Shown here in pieces: positions 10,437 to 21,423 of a stretch of 64,000 bases of DNA. This DNA comes from Furcasterigmium furcatum (lineage: Eukaryota > Ascomycota > Sordariomycetes > Glomerellales > Plectosphaerellaceae). The position numbers and the translations under genes are program-made. The notes beneath the pieces are model-generated. The model was not told the DNA's origin. It made no database searches and saw only the letters and a list, made by a program, of their open reading frames with translations. The DNA is taken from the NCBI GenBank assembly GCA_001599815.1, contig BCIA01000002.1:6793626-6857625 (forward strand). The letters run 5' to 3'. Within the stretch, counting starts at the first letter, position 1. Each line of letters begins with the position of its first letter.

Positions 10437-11242
10437 GTTGTATTCGTGAGGTTGGCCTCGGGATCTCAACAACAATGGTCTCCGAAAATACGAGGGAGAT
10501 GGGTGACAACCTCAGGATTGGTGTTCAGCATTCGAGCAGCTTTGTCGTCGTCTTTTGAACTCATCAGAGGCCACCCAGATGAGCCCCCTGCACCTATCCC
10601 GACAGATAAGGAGACCGGATGGACATTACCACGCCGCTCGACGTTGACTTCAAGCGTCACGGCGTCGTTGGTGCGGGCGGTAGTGGTGTCGACTGGCTTG
10701 ATGGGCCACACCTGAGCAAGACTCAGAAGACAAAGATCACTCAGGTCCAGACAATTATTCTGGGCCCGGGGCGGAAATTACTGAATAGAGAAGGTCTCCT
10801 CCGCTAGTCTCGACATGACTCGATGCTCTCCTGATAAGCGGCCACTCGGCTAGCAAAAGCCCCCAAGCGCTGCCCCTGGTGCGGAGGTAAACTCCCTATC
10901 GTGACTTCTCAGGGGGGGCATCCCGGCTCAACAAAGTACCAAAGGCAAAGGAGTCGACAGAATTGACAAATATGGAAAGTTTCCCTTCGAGGCAATTCCA
11001 GTTCCGTTTCGAATCTGGAGACAGAGATCATCACCCTTCCCTATGAGGAAATTCCCGTCCCGCTGTTCGGTATCAACACCCAGCGGGCTGACATAGTTCC
11101 TCTGTCGCCAACTTCGCCCTTGGTCTCGCATCATCGATGGAAACAGGGGACCAAGAGAGACTTCAAAGGTATATCGGTGCCATCATCCGCCCTCTGTTCC
11201 TTCTCATCGGTATCTTCGTCCTGACACCGTAAATCAAAGACA
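10437..11242. promoter_or_regulatory. Shared divergent promoter with GATA (AreA-type) motifs
   Basis: This 806-bp stretch separates the ATGs of the permease (minus) and the hydantoinase (plus). HGATAR matches are seen as AGATAAG with GATAAG at 10605-10610, TGATAAG with GATAAG at 10833-10838, and CTATCG (CGATAG on the minus strand) at 10896-10901. GATA factors AreA/Nit2 activate permease and catabolic genes under nitrogen limitation through such sites. The match is sequence only; single GATA motifs are common by chance. Confidence 0.5.
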
Positions 11243-14200
11243 ATGGCGCCTTACATCGGAAATATCCACAGCGACGAGGAGACTCCCAAGAGATCCCATC
11301 CGGACATCAGCATCGCCATTGATCGAGGTGGCACTTTCTGCGATGTGATTGCAACCTCTGATGGCCAAGACCCCTGGGTCTTCAAGCTCTTGTCCGAGGA
11401 CCCGGGAAACTATCTCGATGCGCCGACAGAGGCCATTCGCCGTGTGCTCGAAAAGGCACAGGGTACCCCCATCCTTCGGGGAAATAAACTGGACGGGTCA
11501 AGAATTGGTCAGTACGAGACCCGCTAGGACCTTGAATCCCCCTGATTTCTCCTCGGACGCTGACCAGCTCTCCCTCTCCATCAGCATCCTGCAGAATCGG
11601 AACTACCGTGGCCACAAACGCACTGCTAGAGCACAAGGGCGAGAAGTTTGCCTTGGTCACGACCAAGGGTTTCAAAGACGTCTGCGTTATCGGTGACCAG
11701 ACTCGCCCCAAGATCTTTTCCCTCCAGGTGGAAAAGGCCAAAGCTCTCCACGACAAGGTCATCGAGGTGGATGAGCGCATCACCGTTGAAGACTACGACC
11801 TCAACCCGTTCCCACTCGACCTGTCCCCGGAAGCCGTCGCTCGGGATGCCGCGCTCGTACTCACCAGGAGTGGCGAGGTCGTTCGCATCCTGAAGCCGAT
11901 CGATACCGAGCAAGTCCGCCAACAGCTCCAAACCCTCAGGGACGAGGGATACTCCTCCATTGCCATCTCCTTGCTGCATTCTTACCTCTACCCCGACCAT
12001 GAAAAAGCCGTCGCGGCTATCGCCAAGGAGGTCGGCTTCCAGTACATCTCTATCTCAAGCGACACGAGCCCCACGATCAAGTACCTTCGACGAAGTACGT
12101 CCGTCTGCTCCGAAGCCTACCTCTACCCTGTTATTAGACGGTATGTCGAAAATTTCGAGTCGGGTTTCGACGTACTCCCGCAGCGCGTCGAGTTTATGTG
12201 CTCCGACGGGGGCCTTAAGCAGGCCCGCAAGTTCAAGGGCAACGAAGCACTCCTGAGCGGTCCAGCGGGAGGTGTTGTGGGTATTGCCAAGTCTTGCTAC
12301 GATGAAAAAACGGGAGAGCCTCTCATCGGATTCGATATGGGTGGAACGAGTACTGATGTCTGCCGGTTTGACGGTCGCTATGACTTCCTTTCAGAGTCAT
12401 GCATCGCCAACCGGACGCTCAATGTGCCCATGTTGAACATCCAAACAGTTGCTGCCGGCGGAGGCTCTATCCTGTTCGCCCGCAATGGTCTGCTGGTTGT
12501 TGGTCCAGAGAGCGCCGGCGCATATCCCGGCCCGGCCAGCTACCGCAACGGCGGACCCCTGACCGTGACCGACGCCAACCTGTTCCTCGGTCGCCTGGAT
12601 ATCTCTTCGTTTCCTACCGTGTTTGGCGCGGACTCGAAGCAACCGCTTGACATGGAGACGGTCAAGGCTAAATTCCAGGAAATCACCGAAGATTTCAACA
12701 GACAGACGTCGCAAATTCTGACACCTGAGGAGGTCGCGCATGGATTCTTGGATGTGGCCAACGAGACCATGAGCAGGCCGATCCGCAACGCTACGGGTTT
12801 GTTCATCTGCCTTCTTCTCCAACCCGTTCACGTTTCCGCTAACACCCGACTACAGAGGCAAGGGGGTATGCTCCCGAGAAGCACAACTTGGTCAGCTTCG
12901 GCGGAGCCGGTGGCCGTGAGTGACCTGCCCGACCCCTGCTTGGACATAGTTCTGCTTTGCTGACTCTCTCAGAACACGCCTGTTCCATTGCCGAGAAGCT
13001 CGGAATCCGTCGCATTCTCATCCACAAATGGTCGTCCCTGTTGTCGGCCTACGGCATCTCGCAAGCGCAGCTGCAGCACGAAGCATCGGAGCCCTTTGCA
13101 GGGGCGTTTTCCATGTCGCAGCTGCCGCGCATCAAGGAGCGGCTCAAGCTCCTGAGAAGAAAGGTTCGCGATGAGCTCATATCACAGGGAGCGAGTGCAC
13201 AGTCTCTCGACTTTGACGAGTCCCTGAGCCTGCGCTACTTTGGTACCGACACGAACCTGGCCATCCTGCGGCCTGACGACGAAGACTACGGCAAGGCCTT
13301 CATTGGTGAGCACCTGCGGGAATTCGCTTTCAACCTGGACAGAGCCATTGTCATCGACTCGATCCAGGTGCGTGGCTCAGGGAACGTCGGCCTGGCTGCC
13401 GAAGGTGTTCAGCCGACTGCTGCCCTCGCTGAGGCAAAAGCGCAGCCGAAAGAGTCGACGGCCGCAAAGCACCAGCGCCTGTATGTCAACGGGTCCTGGA
13501 TAGATGCTCAGATCCACCGGCTGGCTGATGTCGAGCGCGGCACCTTCGTCCAGGGGCCTGCTCTTCTCTTGGACGAGACGCAGACCATCTTCGTCGAACC
13601 CGCCTTCAGGGGCTATGTGCTGCCTCACCACGTTGTCATCGAGAAGGTGAAGCAAGACGAAGTAGAGGTCACCCAGGAAGCCGAAAATGATGACACTTTC
13701 AGCCCCATCCAGCTCTCGGTGTTTGCGCACCGCTTCATGTCGATCGCGGAGCAGATGGGCAACACGCTGCAGCGCACCTCAATCTCGACTAGTATCCGCG
13801 AGAGACTCGATTTCTCATGTGCCATATTCTCGGCGGATGGGCAATTGGTAGCTAACGCTCCCCACATTCCAATTCATCTCGGAAGTATGCAGCTAGCGAT
13901 CCAGGCGCAACATGTCTTGTGGAAGGGCAAACTCCAGCCAGGAGACGTTCTCATGACGAACCACCCGGAATGGGGTGGCACCCACCTCCCGGATGTGACC
14001 GTCATCACGCCGGTTTTCATCGACGGAGAGATTGCCTTCTACACGGCTAGCCGAGGTCACCATACAGACATTGGTGAGTGGCCCTGACCCGGACCCCCTT
14101 GCCACGTTGTACTAACCATCCGACGCGTAGGCGGTAAGGGCATTACGTCCATGATGCCGGACTCCAAGGAACTGTGGGAAGAAGGGCTTAATGTCACGGC

Positions 14201-15353
14201 GATGAAGATTGTCAGTGGAGGGAGGTTCCTTGAGGACGAAGTGCGACAGGCCTTCGACCTCGCCGGGAGCTTCCCAGGCTGTAGTCCTACTCGGCGCTTC
14301 CAGGATAATGTCTCGGATCTCAAGGCCCAGACATCAGCCAACCAGCGAGGTATTATTCTCTTGCACAGGCTCTGCAGCGAGTTCTCCCTCCCTATCGTCC
14401 ACAAGTATATGCGTGGCATCCAGCAAAACGCCGAGGTGGCCGTCCGCGACTTCTTACGCAAGACGGCCCGTCAGCACCCGAACGGTCTTGAGGCGGAGGA
14501 CTGTTTCGATAACGGCACCAAGATCAGACTCAAGATTACTATCGATCCAGACACGGGATCAGCGGTCTTCGACTTTGCCGGCACCGGGCCCCAGGGCTGG
14601 GGTAATATCAACTGCCCCATCTCCATCGCGCACTCGGCCGTCATCTACTGCCTGCGCTGTCTCATCGACCTGGAGATCCCCCTGAACCAGGGCTGTCTGA
14701 ACCCCGTCGAGATCCGCGTGCCCAAGGGCTCCGTCCTCAACCCGCAGCCCTCCGTGGCCATCTGCGGCAGCACCCTCGCCAGCCAGCGCGTCATCGACAC
14801 GATCCTGCGCGCGTTCCATTGCGTCGCGGCCTTCCAGGGCTGTGCCAGCAGCTTCGGATGGGGCATTGGCGGCCGCAACCCGCGGACGGACGAGATCGAG
14901 CCCGGCTGGAACTACGGCGAGTCTATTGGCGGCGGAACCGGCGCTGGTCCCGGCTGGCACGGCGAGCACGCCACGCACGCGCACTCGACGAATACCCGTA
15001 TCACTGATGCCGAGGTAATTGAGAAGCGGACGCCGGTTATTGTGAGACGCTACGAGATCAACCGCGGCACTGGCGGGCGAGGCAAGTGGAACGGTGGCGA
15101 TGGCATCACGCGGGAGGTCGAGGCGAGGATTCCCATGAAGTCCAGCATCCTTAGCGAGAGGAGGGTGTTCGCCCCCTATGGAGTTGATGGTGGCCAAGAG
15201 GGCAGCATTGGGCAGAATTTCGTGTTCCGGTGGAACCAGGAGGGCGGGATGGACAAGATCAGTCTGGGTGGTCAGGCGGTTGTGAACTTGAAGCCGGGTG
15301 AGAGAATGCAGATCAATACACCCGGGGGCGGTGGATGGGGGGTTTCAGAGTAA
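11243..15353 (+). CDS. 5-oxoprolinase / hydantoinase (fused A and B subunits)
   Basis: Five exons (11243-11507, 11585-12796, 12856-12915, 12973-14073, 14131-15353) give one open frame of 1286 aa, the normal length for ATP-dependent 5-oxoprolinases. All introns are GT-AG and 57-77 bp. The A half begins with the nucleotide-binding signature IDRGGTFCDVI (about 26-36) and IGTTVATNALLEHKGEK, followed by GFDMGGTSTDVCRFDG of the actin-like ATPase fold and the SFGGAGGQHACSIA segment spread over exons 3 and 4. The B half has FAHRFMSIAEQMGNTLQRTS, TNHPEWGGTHLPDVTVITP and SRGHHTDIGGKGI. The Gly-rich C-terminus ends NTPGGGGWG. The enzymes hydrolyse 5-oxo-L-proline or hydantoin rings with ATP in the cytosol. 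Which ring is used cannot be told from sequence. The divergent permease and the downstream DUF3830 gene suggest a catabolic unit. Confidence 0.93.
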
Positions 15354-16058
15354 AGGCTTCCGAGGTATAGACGGACACGTATGTTAGTGCAGCAAATACG
15401 CAATGTTTACATAAAATCTCTCTCTCGTCCTGGTGTCTCTCGAGTCTCAACTGAACGGAGACTCCCAGCTTCAACACCTCGGTCTAGATACCTGATCCAC
15501 ATTGCCCAGCGGACCACGCACGCCCACTACCTCGGTACGTCGAGTCTGATAAGTGAATGGTCATGCCGCAAGATAACAGAATGAAGTATGAGGGCCGAGG
15601 ACGTGTCGGGGATAATCTGGAGATGCTGCCGCTCGAAAAACGTTATCGACCATGTCCATTCCAGGAAAAAGATCCAAGCTGATTCCGCCGCACCGACCGG
15701 GACCCGGAGTGGGGCCTGCGGCACGCTTACCCAGAAGGGCAATTCTCCAAGTCGGATGTCCGCTGCCCCTTCAGGATAGACCGAAGCCAGTCTCCAGCCG
15801 ACTGCAGATGGTTGCAGCTCCTATCTTGACGGATTCTTTGGTGTCTCGTCGTCCCAAAAAGGAGAGGCGCACAAGTACGGACGGAGTTGGGCGGCCTGCC
15901 TTGAGGCCAGCTGGTTGAAAATATCAGGCTGGACGAAGGCATCTGCGATACCCCGCGTCGTACCTCCGGCAGCTCATCTCAACTTCAACTACACCCATCT
16001 CAGCTCGTCCGAGGCGCGGTTGCGTTGCCATTACCCAGACTTTCCGACCATAATCATC
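15354..16058. promoter_or_regulatory. Intergenic promoter of the DUF3830 gene with clustered GATA motifs
   Basis: In 70 bp there are three GATAA cores: TGATAAG (core 15548-15553), AGATAAC (core from 15572) and GGATAAT (core from 15611). The first two fit HGATAR. Clustered GATA sites within 500 bp of a start are the usual layout at AreA-dependent promoters. Nothing else is recognised in the interval; a short in-frame extension of the next gene reaches back to 15915. Confidence 0.5.
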
Positions 16059-17108
16059 ATGCTCCGCCCGAACGTCTTACAAGTGCGAGGGCCACGCCCT
16101 GAGCTCTCGTTCAGAATCCGCCTCTTGCACCACGAGAACCCCGACGTTGTGTGCGGAATCATGTCCCTGCTACCCATGGAGGGCTTCCTCCTCCACGTGG
16201 TAGTGGCCGGCGAAACCATTTACACCCCCGCGCCCAGCCTTCCGCTTCTTTCCAAGAAGATGGTAGAGCGCCAGCAGGGCACAGTCTACTACAACACCAC
16301 GAGCCAGTCCATCTGCTTCTGTTACGGGGCGGTCACCGAAAGTACACCGGTCAATGCGTTTGCCGAGGTTGTAGAGGAAGACCTTGAAAACCTGAAGCGC
16401 CTGGGCGAGACAGTCTACGGGGAGACAATAACGAATCGGGTACCTAGAATTGTCACAGTCACAATCGAGCGGCCGGACGATATCAGCAGTGGCTCAGGAC
16501 GAGAGGCATTACAGACAAACGCCTCACGTGCAAGCATCCCTCATACAGGCAACGGACAAGATCGGACTTCCAAGACACCTTGCTGGCAACTACTCAGGCA
16601 AAAACTGGACAACGAGTCGGCCCGGTTACGAACTCCAGATGAACCCATCGAAATCAAACGCATACGGCTTGGTGCGGTGAACAGTCGTTCCGGAGGCGAG
16701 AGCAGTCCGTTTCAAACCACCGTCTTCCTCCAGGGCTTTCTGTCGACTCTCGGTCCGCACGTTCTCTCGCGGCTCCTTCTACTTTCTCGCGATCCCGACA
16801 TGTCTCTGCCCCTCCTTGTCCGCCAAACCCGAGTCTTTCTACTGGACGTTTTCAATCACTTCGACTTTCTTGGAGATCTCGGACTCGACAGAATGAAGGA
16901 TCTCGGAAGAGAATACTCGGATGCACTTGATACACTTCGTTCGATAGAGGACTACCGAGCTCTGACGGACTCCATGCGAACCGTGGTGCAGCTGTTCTAC
17001 CGCTGGCTGCACCTTATTTTCCCTTGGTACATCAAGGATCAGTTTTCTGGTCGCTCTCGGGAGGACACAGAAGACATGCCCAAACTCGACGTATATCCCT
17101 CCATGTAG
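16059..17108 (+). CDS. DUF3830 cyclophilin-like protein with an extra C-terminal domain
   Basis: Single exon, 349 aa from ATG 16059; an in-frame ATG at 15915 would add 48 leader-like residues. Residues about 1-140 look like DUF3830, a small cyclophilin-like beta fold. Recognisable features are an MSLLPMEGFLLHVVVAGE segment, GETIYTPAPSLPLL, the strand GTVYYNTTSQSICFCYG and the helix AEVVEEDLENLKRLGETVYG. Bacterial DUF3830 proteins are about 130-160 aa and, as I recall, occur near hydantoinase, amidase and racemase genes. Here the domain is followed by a polar linker (about 140-205) and a largely helical segment (about 220-345) that I do not recognise, with FLSTLGPHVLSRLLLLSRD and VVQLFYRWLHLIFPWYIKDQ. 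The gene follows the 5-oxoprolinase/hydantoinase on the same strand. Its biochemical role is unknown; a substrate-binding or ring-opening helper is inference. Confidence 0.75.
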   Translation: MLRPNVLQVRGPRPELSFRIRLLHHENPDVVCGIMSLLPMEGFLLHVVVAGETIYTPAPSLPLLSKKMVERQQGTVYYNTTSQSICFCYGAVTESTPVNAFAEVVEEDLENLKRLGETVYGETITNRVPRIVTVTIERPDDISSGSGREALQTNASRASIPHTGNGQDRTSKTPCWQLLRQKLDNESARLRTPDEPIEIKRIRLGAVNSRSGGESSPFQTTVFLQGFLSTLGPHVLSRLLLLSRDPDMSLPLLVRQTRVFLLDVFNHFDFLGDLGLDRMKDLGREYSDALDTLRSIEDYRALTDSMRTVVQLFYRWLHLIFPWYIKDQFSGRSREDTEDMPKLDVYPSM

Positions 17109-17600
17109 AGTATTAGTAACAGAAACCCTTCCCCAGCCAACCAATCTAAAGAGTCTCATATTATATTTATGAATAACCCTTTTAATCCCAAGGGTGCCTC
17201 TTAGCGACAACAGTCAATGGACCAACTCGTTGGCTGTATGGCACCTCGTCAATGCCCGTACTACCTATGGGTCGCATTCGTAGAATCAAAGTCCGCCTTG
17301 AAAAAGTGTTATGATCACAATGTAAACTATTTTTTTGGTGCTTCTAGTGATGTAATAGAGTCGAAATGTGATTTGGCATCGTCAGCAGGAACGGTGATGT
17401 TTGAGGTGCGAGTTGGTGATACCCTTGTAAGTGGCTCGTTGGCTCACAGGGATCGGGAGACCCTTGACACCTTAGATTAAGAAGTAACCTTACATACCAC
17501 AAGCACATAAAGATCCTGAACTCTGGAAAGCTCGGGTCCCGTCTGCTCTCCCATGTCATAACCGAGCTATCATTTCGGTCTAACCATGTAGCTTACCCTT
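17109..17600. other. Convergent intergenic region
   Basis: About 490 bp between two converging stop codons. No gene seen; it should hold both 3' ends. Confidence 0.6.
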
Positions 17601-18455
17601 TTAGTACAAGTCAAGCTCGCTACAGCAGATCAACGGGTTGTCCTTGAGCACCCCCCCTTTGAACTTCCGATCGAGCTCTGCATATACCGGGTCGTCAAGC
17701 ATCATGCCAAAGTGCCAGACCGAGGGGTACCAGATCAGTGCCGTGTCCTCCCAGTCATCACTGCGGTCCTCATCCCTCTCCGCTCCCCGCGAGCTCCAAT
17801 CTGAGACGCCCAGCCCAAAGAGTAGTGGCTGGCCTCCGTGTTTGGGTCCTAACGTCTCCTGAAATGCTGCTCCGTATCCCGTGAAGTACCGTTCCCTCCC
17901 CCCAGGTAAGAACGCCAAGAGGTTGAACATTACCACACGGCCGGGATGTGCGATGCCCAGGTCGCGGATGACAGCCTTCAGCGGTTGGCCCCCGCTAGCT
18001 TTGATGCCCTTGAAGGGCCGGGATACCGTGTGAAGGGATATCTCCACGCCGGAAACAGGCAGGGCAGAATCGATACCACCATGGTTGCTAGCGGACCAGC
18101 CGGCTGGTAGTGCGGGAGGCTTTGCGGATGTCCAAGCGGCCTTCCGCTCAGAGATAGAGTTTATCATAGCGTCCTCCGCCTCGGCCGTGATAGACCAGGT
18201 GGATGACACGTATGAGCCGAGTGCCGTGGGGATTCCAGGACTCCCCTTGAGCACGATGAGATAATTCCAGTCCCGCATGGTCTCGCCTGATCCAGCCAAG
18301 GCTTCGACGGAGAGGTGCGGCTCGTGGATCCAGTGATGGCAGGCCCCGATCCATATAGGTCTCTCGGCGAGTGGGAGAGCCTTCAAGGTCGAGACAAAAG
18401 CTTCCTTGACGAGGGGAGAGGAAAGTGATACAAGGTAGAACGTGACTGGTGCCAT
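17601..18455 (-). CDS. Conserved fungal protein, dimeric alpha/beta-barrel-like
   Basis: Single exon, 284 aa. I do not recognise a named family. The N-terminus MAPVTFYLVSLSSP is a beta strand typical of ferredoxin-like (dimeric alpha/beta barrel) domains, and the C-terminus WYPSVWHFGMMLDDPVYAEL plus DNPLICCSELDLY resembles the end of DUF1330/EthD-like barrels, where a positional W/F-H packs against the sheet. The middle contains GACHHWIHEPHLS and two possible repeats of the fold, so the chain may be two such domains. No signal peptide or membrane segment is seen. These folds are found in small-molecule monooxygenases and isomerases, but no catalytic assignment is justified. It converges on the DUF3830 gene and may or may not belong to the same pathway. 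Confidence 0.75.
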   Translation of the reverse strand: MAPVTFYLVSLSSPLVKEAFVSTLKALPLAERPIWIGACHHWIHEPHLSVEALAGSGETMRDWNYLIVLKGSPGIPTALGSYVSSTWSITAEAEDAMINSISERKAAWTSAKPPALPAGWSASNHGGIDSALPVSGVEISLHTVSRPFKGIKASGGQPLKAVIRDLGIAHPGRVVMFNLLAFLPGGRERYFTGYGAAFQETLGPKHGGQPLLFGLGVSDWSSRGAERDEDRSDDWEDTALIWYPSVWHFGMMLDDPVYAELDRKFKGGVLKDNPLICCSELDLY

Positions 18456-19834
18456 TTTATCGGTGGTTCGGTGTTTGGATTGGGATGAGGTCGTTGGTTG
18501 TGACTTGTGCCATCGCCCGCTTACAGAAGAAGGGGCATTCTCATTTAAGCAAGTTTCTAGGTCTCGAGAGCATGGAGCCAGCCAGCCGGATTTATGACAA
18601 GTCCGTCAGAACTATTCGCGGTTAAGTTAAAGCCGGCTGATGCTCCACGTCTTGCAGCAGTTACCCCTATGTATTCTGCGTGAACGATCACTCACGTTTC
18701 TGCTGTACTCTCGCACGAAGCTTCACCCGAAGCTGACACTCTCCACCCTGTCAGCCGAACCGTATAGTAGTGTTATGTCCGACCACATGCGGTCAGGATC
18801 TCCTATGACTCACTTACGGATTCGGATTTTGACATGTAAGTGGATCCCGTCCAGGGATAACAGGGAGACATTCAGGGGATAATTCAGGGGTAATAAAGAT
18901 ATGACTATCAACTGATATAGAGTTTTCTCGGGTCATGCCTGCCAATACGCCTCGTTGTAGCGGGTCCAATATGCACTTCAGCGTCAACGCTGTATTAATG
19001 AAGGGTTGAGCTGGGGGGCGATTGACCAGGACCTACGCTGTAGAGTTGTCAGACTGCAGCCGTAGGAACAAATGACACCGCATTAACATTCTCGGACCTC
19101 TCCGCCTCTTCCCCTGAAAGGATCACCGCAACTGTCGTCTTGACAAAGTCTGGTCATCACAATCGTTTCATTGTTCGCTCCTTCCATCCACAATTCGGGC
19201 CAACCCGCCAGGCAAGGGCGCTGCTGACAGGCGCCCCGGTTTCCAGTATCCTGACATCTCTCACACGTTCGTCTTGGCAAACGAAAAGAAGATGCTTCGA
19301 CGCGGCATCTCCTTGGTTGCCCGGCCGCTGTGGCATAGCCATCTCAGCTTCTCGCACACCTCCCTCATGGCCGCCCACAAGACTCCTTATCATCAACCAT
19401 TAACCTCATCTCACACGTCTCCCCATCGGCCTCGCTGACTATTACGACCACCACACTGATTCCGGCCTTAGTAAGGGAGCCTGTCGTCGGGGTGTCCTGG
19501 TATGTAGACTCATCGATTAGGCTGTGCTGTCAACAGGCGTGAATAAACGGGCACCAGGTGTCCTCAACCGTATTCTGGCCTGCTAGTAGCATGGCCATTG
19601 CATCGCTGTGTCTTCGAAAGGAGACAAAAAGCTGAGGAAGATCATGAACATTCGACGGTTGCCAGAATCGACACCGCGCCCTGCCATAAACCCACAACAA
19701 GGTTCTGCGGGGCGTCAGCCTCATTCGCTGTGGCGTGGGCCATAAACTCAGTGGCATCAAGTGCTTCTTCTCCCTTTTCGAGTTGATTTTCAAGCGGGTA
19801 ACGGGAAATTCTCTCTCTTAAAAGTAACACCGCC

Positions 19835-19844
19835 TATATAAAAG
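19835..19844 (+). promoter_or_regulatory. TATA-box-like TATATAAAAG
   Basis: TATATAAAAG lies about 80 bp upstream of the ATG at 19924, followed by a C-rich leader with CATCGCCCAAGTCC and CAGAACTTCCACG just before the start codon, which looks like a normal fungal 5' leader. Confidence 0.4.
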
Positions 19845-19923
19845 CGCAGGTGCATCGCCGATCCCACGGTTCATCGCCCAAGTCCTTCAAGACAGTTTAC
19901 AGCACAACCCCAGAACTTCCACG

Positions 19924-20184
19924 ATGAAGACCGAGTCATGTTCCTGGCCCTCGGTACAGGGCGGAATTTCCATAACCTCTGAACAAATGGAATGTCGTCC
20001 GGTCTTCCGAGACCACAGAAAGTGGATGAAAAGGGCGACTGTTCGCAAGGGCGCGTCGAGGCTGGGCGATTTTGTCTTTCTCGTCCTGTTCACCCCTGAG
20101 GAACTCCTGCGCCCTGGAATCTTCTTCGCCACAGACGAGTCCGTTCTCATCGCCCACGACGTTGCCCAATACTTCGGAAGTTGA
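19924..20184 (+). CDS. Possible small protein, 86 aa, unknown
   Basis: Short open frame behind a TATA-type site. No signal peptide, membrane segment or known domain; a hydrophobic stretch GDFVFLVLFTPEELL is in the middle. It lies antisense to a possible 3' exon of the Clr5-domain gene, so at most one of the two frames is likely to be protein-coding here. I list it only because of the promoter-like upstream sequence. Confidence 0.2.
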   Translation: MKTESCSWPSVQGGISITSEQMECRPVFRDHRKWMKRATVRKGASRLGDFVFLVLFTPEELLRPGIFFATDESVLIAHDVAQYFGS

Positions 20185-20284
20185 ATATTGGTGCCGCACG
20201 GCGCTTTGATAGAGCTCCTGGACCAGTTTGAGACCAGATAGCCAATCACTCGACTCTTCAAAGCCGTCGAAGTTGGATGCAGCC

Positions 20285-21423
20285 TCAGGGCCCATGCGAC
20301 CAATTTGAGAACATCCTTTTAAGAGTCGCATGGCGGGTGTATCCACGATGCACGGCGTCAAAAATCCGTTTTGCAAGAACGTCCAGCGAACCTTGGAACG
20401 TTGCACCACCCGCCTCACTTAGAGCCGTAACGTTGAACTGATTCAGGAAAGAAGTCAGTGCAAGAAGTGGCTTAACACAATCGCTTCCCCAACCAGATGG
20501 TAGAATGCTACCAAAATTGTTTGACAACAGAAACAGAACGACTGTCCAGTCCGAGGTGTCGTGGTACTTTGAGAGAAATTGAGAGCAGTGGATTTCCCTG
20601 GAGGTATGGGCCGCTGCACTGTTGGTGTTGATGAGAGTCGCTCGAAGAAGATCCTGTGGTATGGACAATGTCCGAAGCATCTGATTGCAAGTTTGGGCTC
20701 CGGAAAAAGAACCATTCAGGGCTGCACTATGAGTTAGCCACATTAATCGAAACCGTCCGTACAATTAGGATTAGATACGCACCGTTGTCGAAGTGTGTCT
20801 GGGCGTGCCTCTGAAATTGGAGCCAAGGGATGTTCAAGGGCCAAATGATGTCCACGGAAGGAGGCTCTGGAGTGCATAGTCGCAGCACCAAATCTTGAGG
20901 GAGTTCAGGTGTAGGATCTGAGAGAACCACCGGCATATTAGGGCGACGCCGAATGCAAATACTTGGGAAGGAAAGGATTGACCTCTGCGTAATCGAGTTT
21001 CCTCCAAAGTGGTGTAATGCCTCCGAACCTCCCTATCAACCACCGACGGGCTGATATAGAGCTTTCCGTAGAAGACGCCGGTCGCTTTCCCCTTTTGGCG
21101 CCTTCTAATTGCGTGGTGGCCGATGCATTTCCAAGTGGATTGATCGAGGTTCTGTTTGAGGCCCCACTGCTTGAGTCGATGTCGCAGCTGAGCCTTTCTA
21201 TTGTTGTGTCCGACTGGTCAGAACTTTGATATTGAATATCAAGGCCCAGGGGAGCCGTGTATAGTGTTCATAGGGGCACTTACGTGACTTCCAGTCCTTT
21301 TGATCGCAGTTCTCTGCAGATGCCCTCAAGATTCAGCCCCCGGGACAGGTATGCCTCCTCGAGATAGGATCGATGCCGTGTGAATGCAGCCTCTGGGACT
21401 TGTTTGGCGCGGGACTGTGACAT
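20285..21423 (-). CDS. Clr5-domain protein, four exons
   Basis: Exons 21284-21423, 20983-21197, 20779-20917 and 20285-20726 join in one frame of 311 aa. Introns are 86, 65 and 52 bp with GT...AG ends and CTAAT/CTAAC branch points in the last two. The N-terminus is a Clr5 domain (about 10-70): FTRHRSYLEEAYLSRGLNLE, then EVTKAQLRHRLKQWGLKQN formed across the first splice. A basic arm RRRQKGKATGVFYGKLYISP and VDREVRRHYTTLEETRLRR follow, as usual for this fungal family. The C-terminal half is helical and cysteine-poor. Clr5 domains occur at the N-terminus of many fungal proteins, named after the CLR-5 region, and are presumed to bind DNA. The end at 20285 is uncertain: an open frame in another phase continues to 19936 (FDGFEESSDWLSGLKLVQEL), reachable by a GTGAGG donor and a weak AAAG acceptor. 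Confidence 0.7.

Larger units (their letters stand above)
18456..20284. other. Gene-poor region, 1.8 kb
   Basis: No well-supported gene. The left part is the promoter of the 17601-18455 gene. The right part includes a TATA-type site and a short open frame on the plus strand (listed separately) and, antisense to it, a possible alternative 3' exon of the Clr5-domain gene. Confidence 0.5.

Noticed and set aside
1..17108. Whole left side as one secondary-metabolite cluster
   Set aside because: Although a GST, an acyltransferase, an MFS carrier and a Zn2Cys6 regulator are present, no polyketide synthase, NRPS, terpene synthase or P450 is found, and the permease pairs with the hydantoinase instead.
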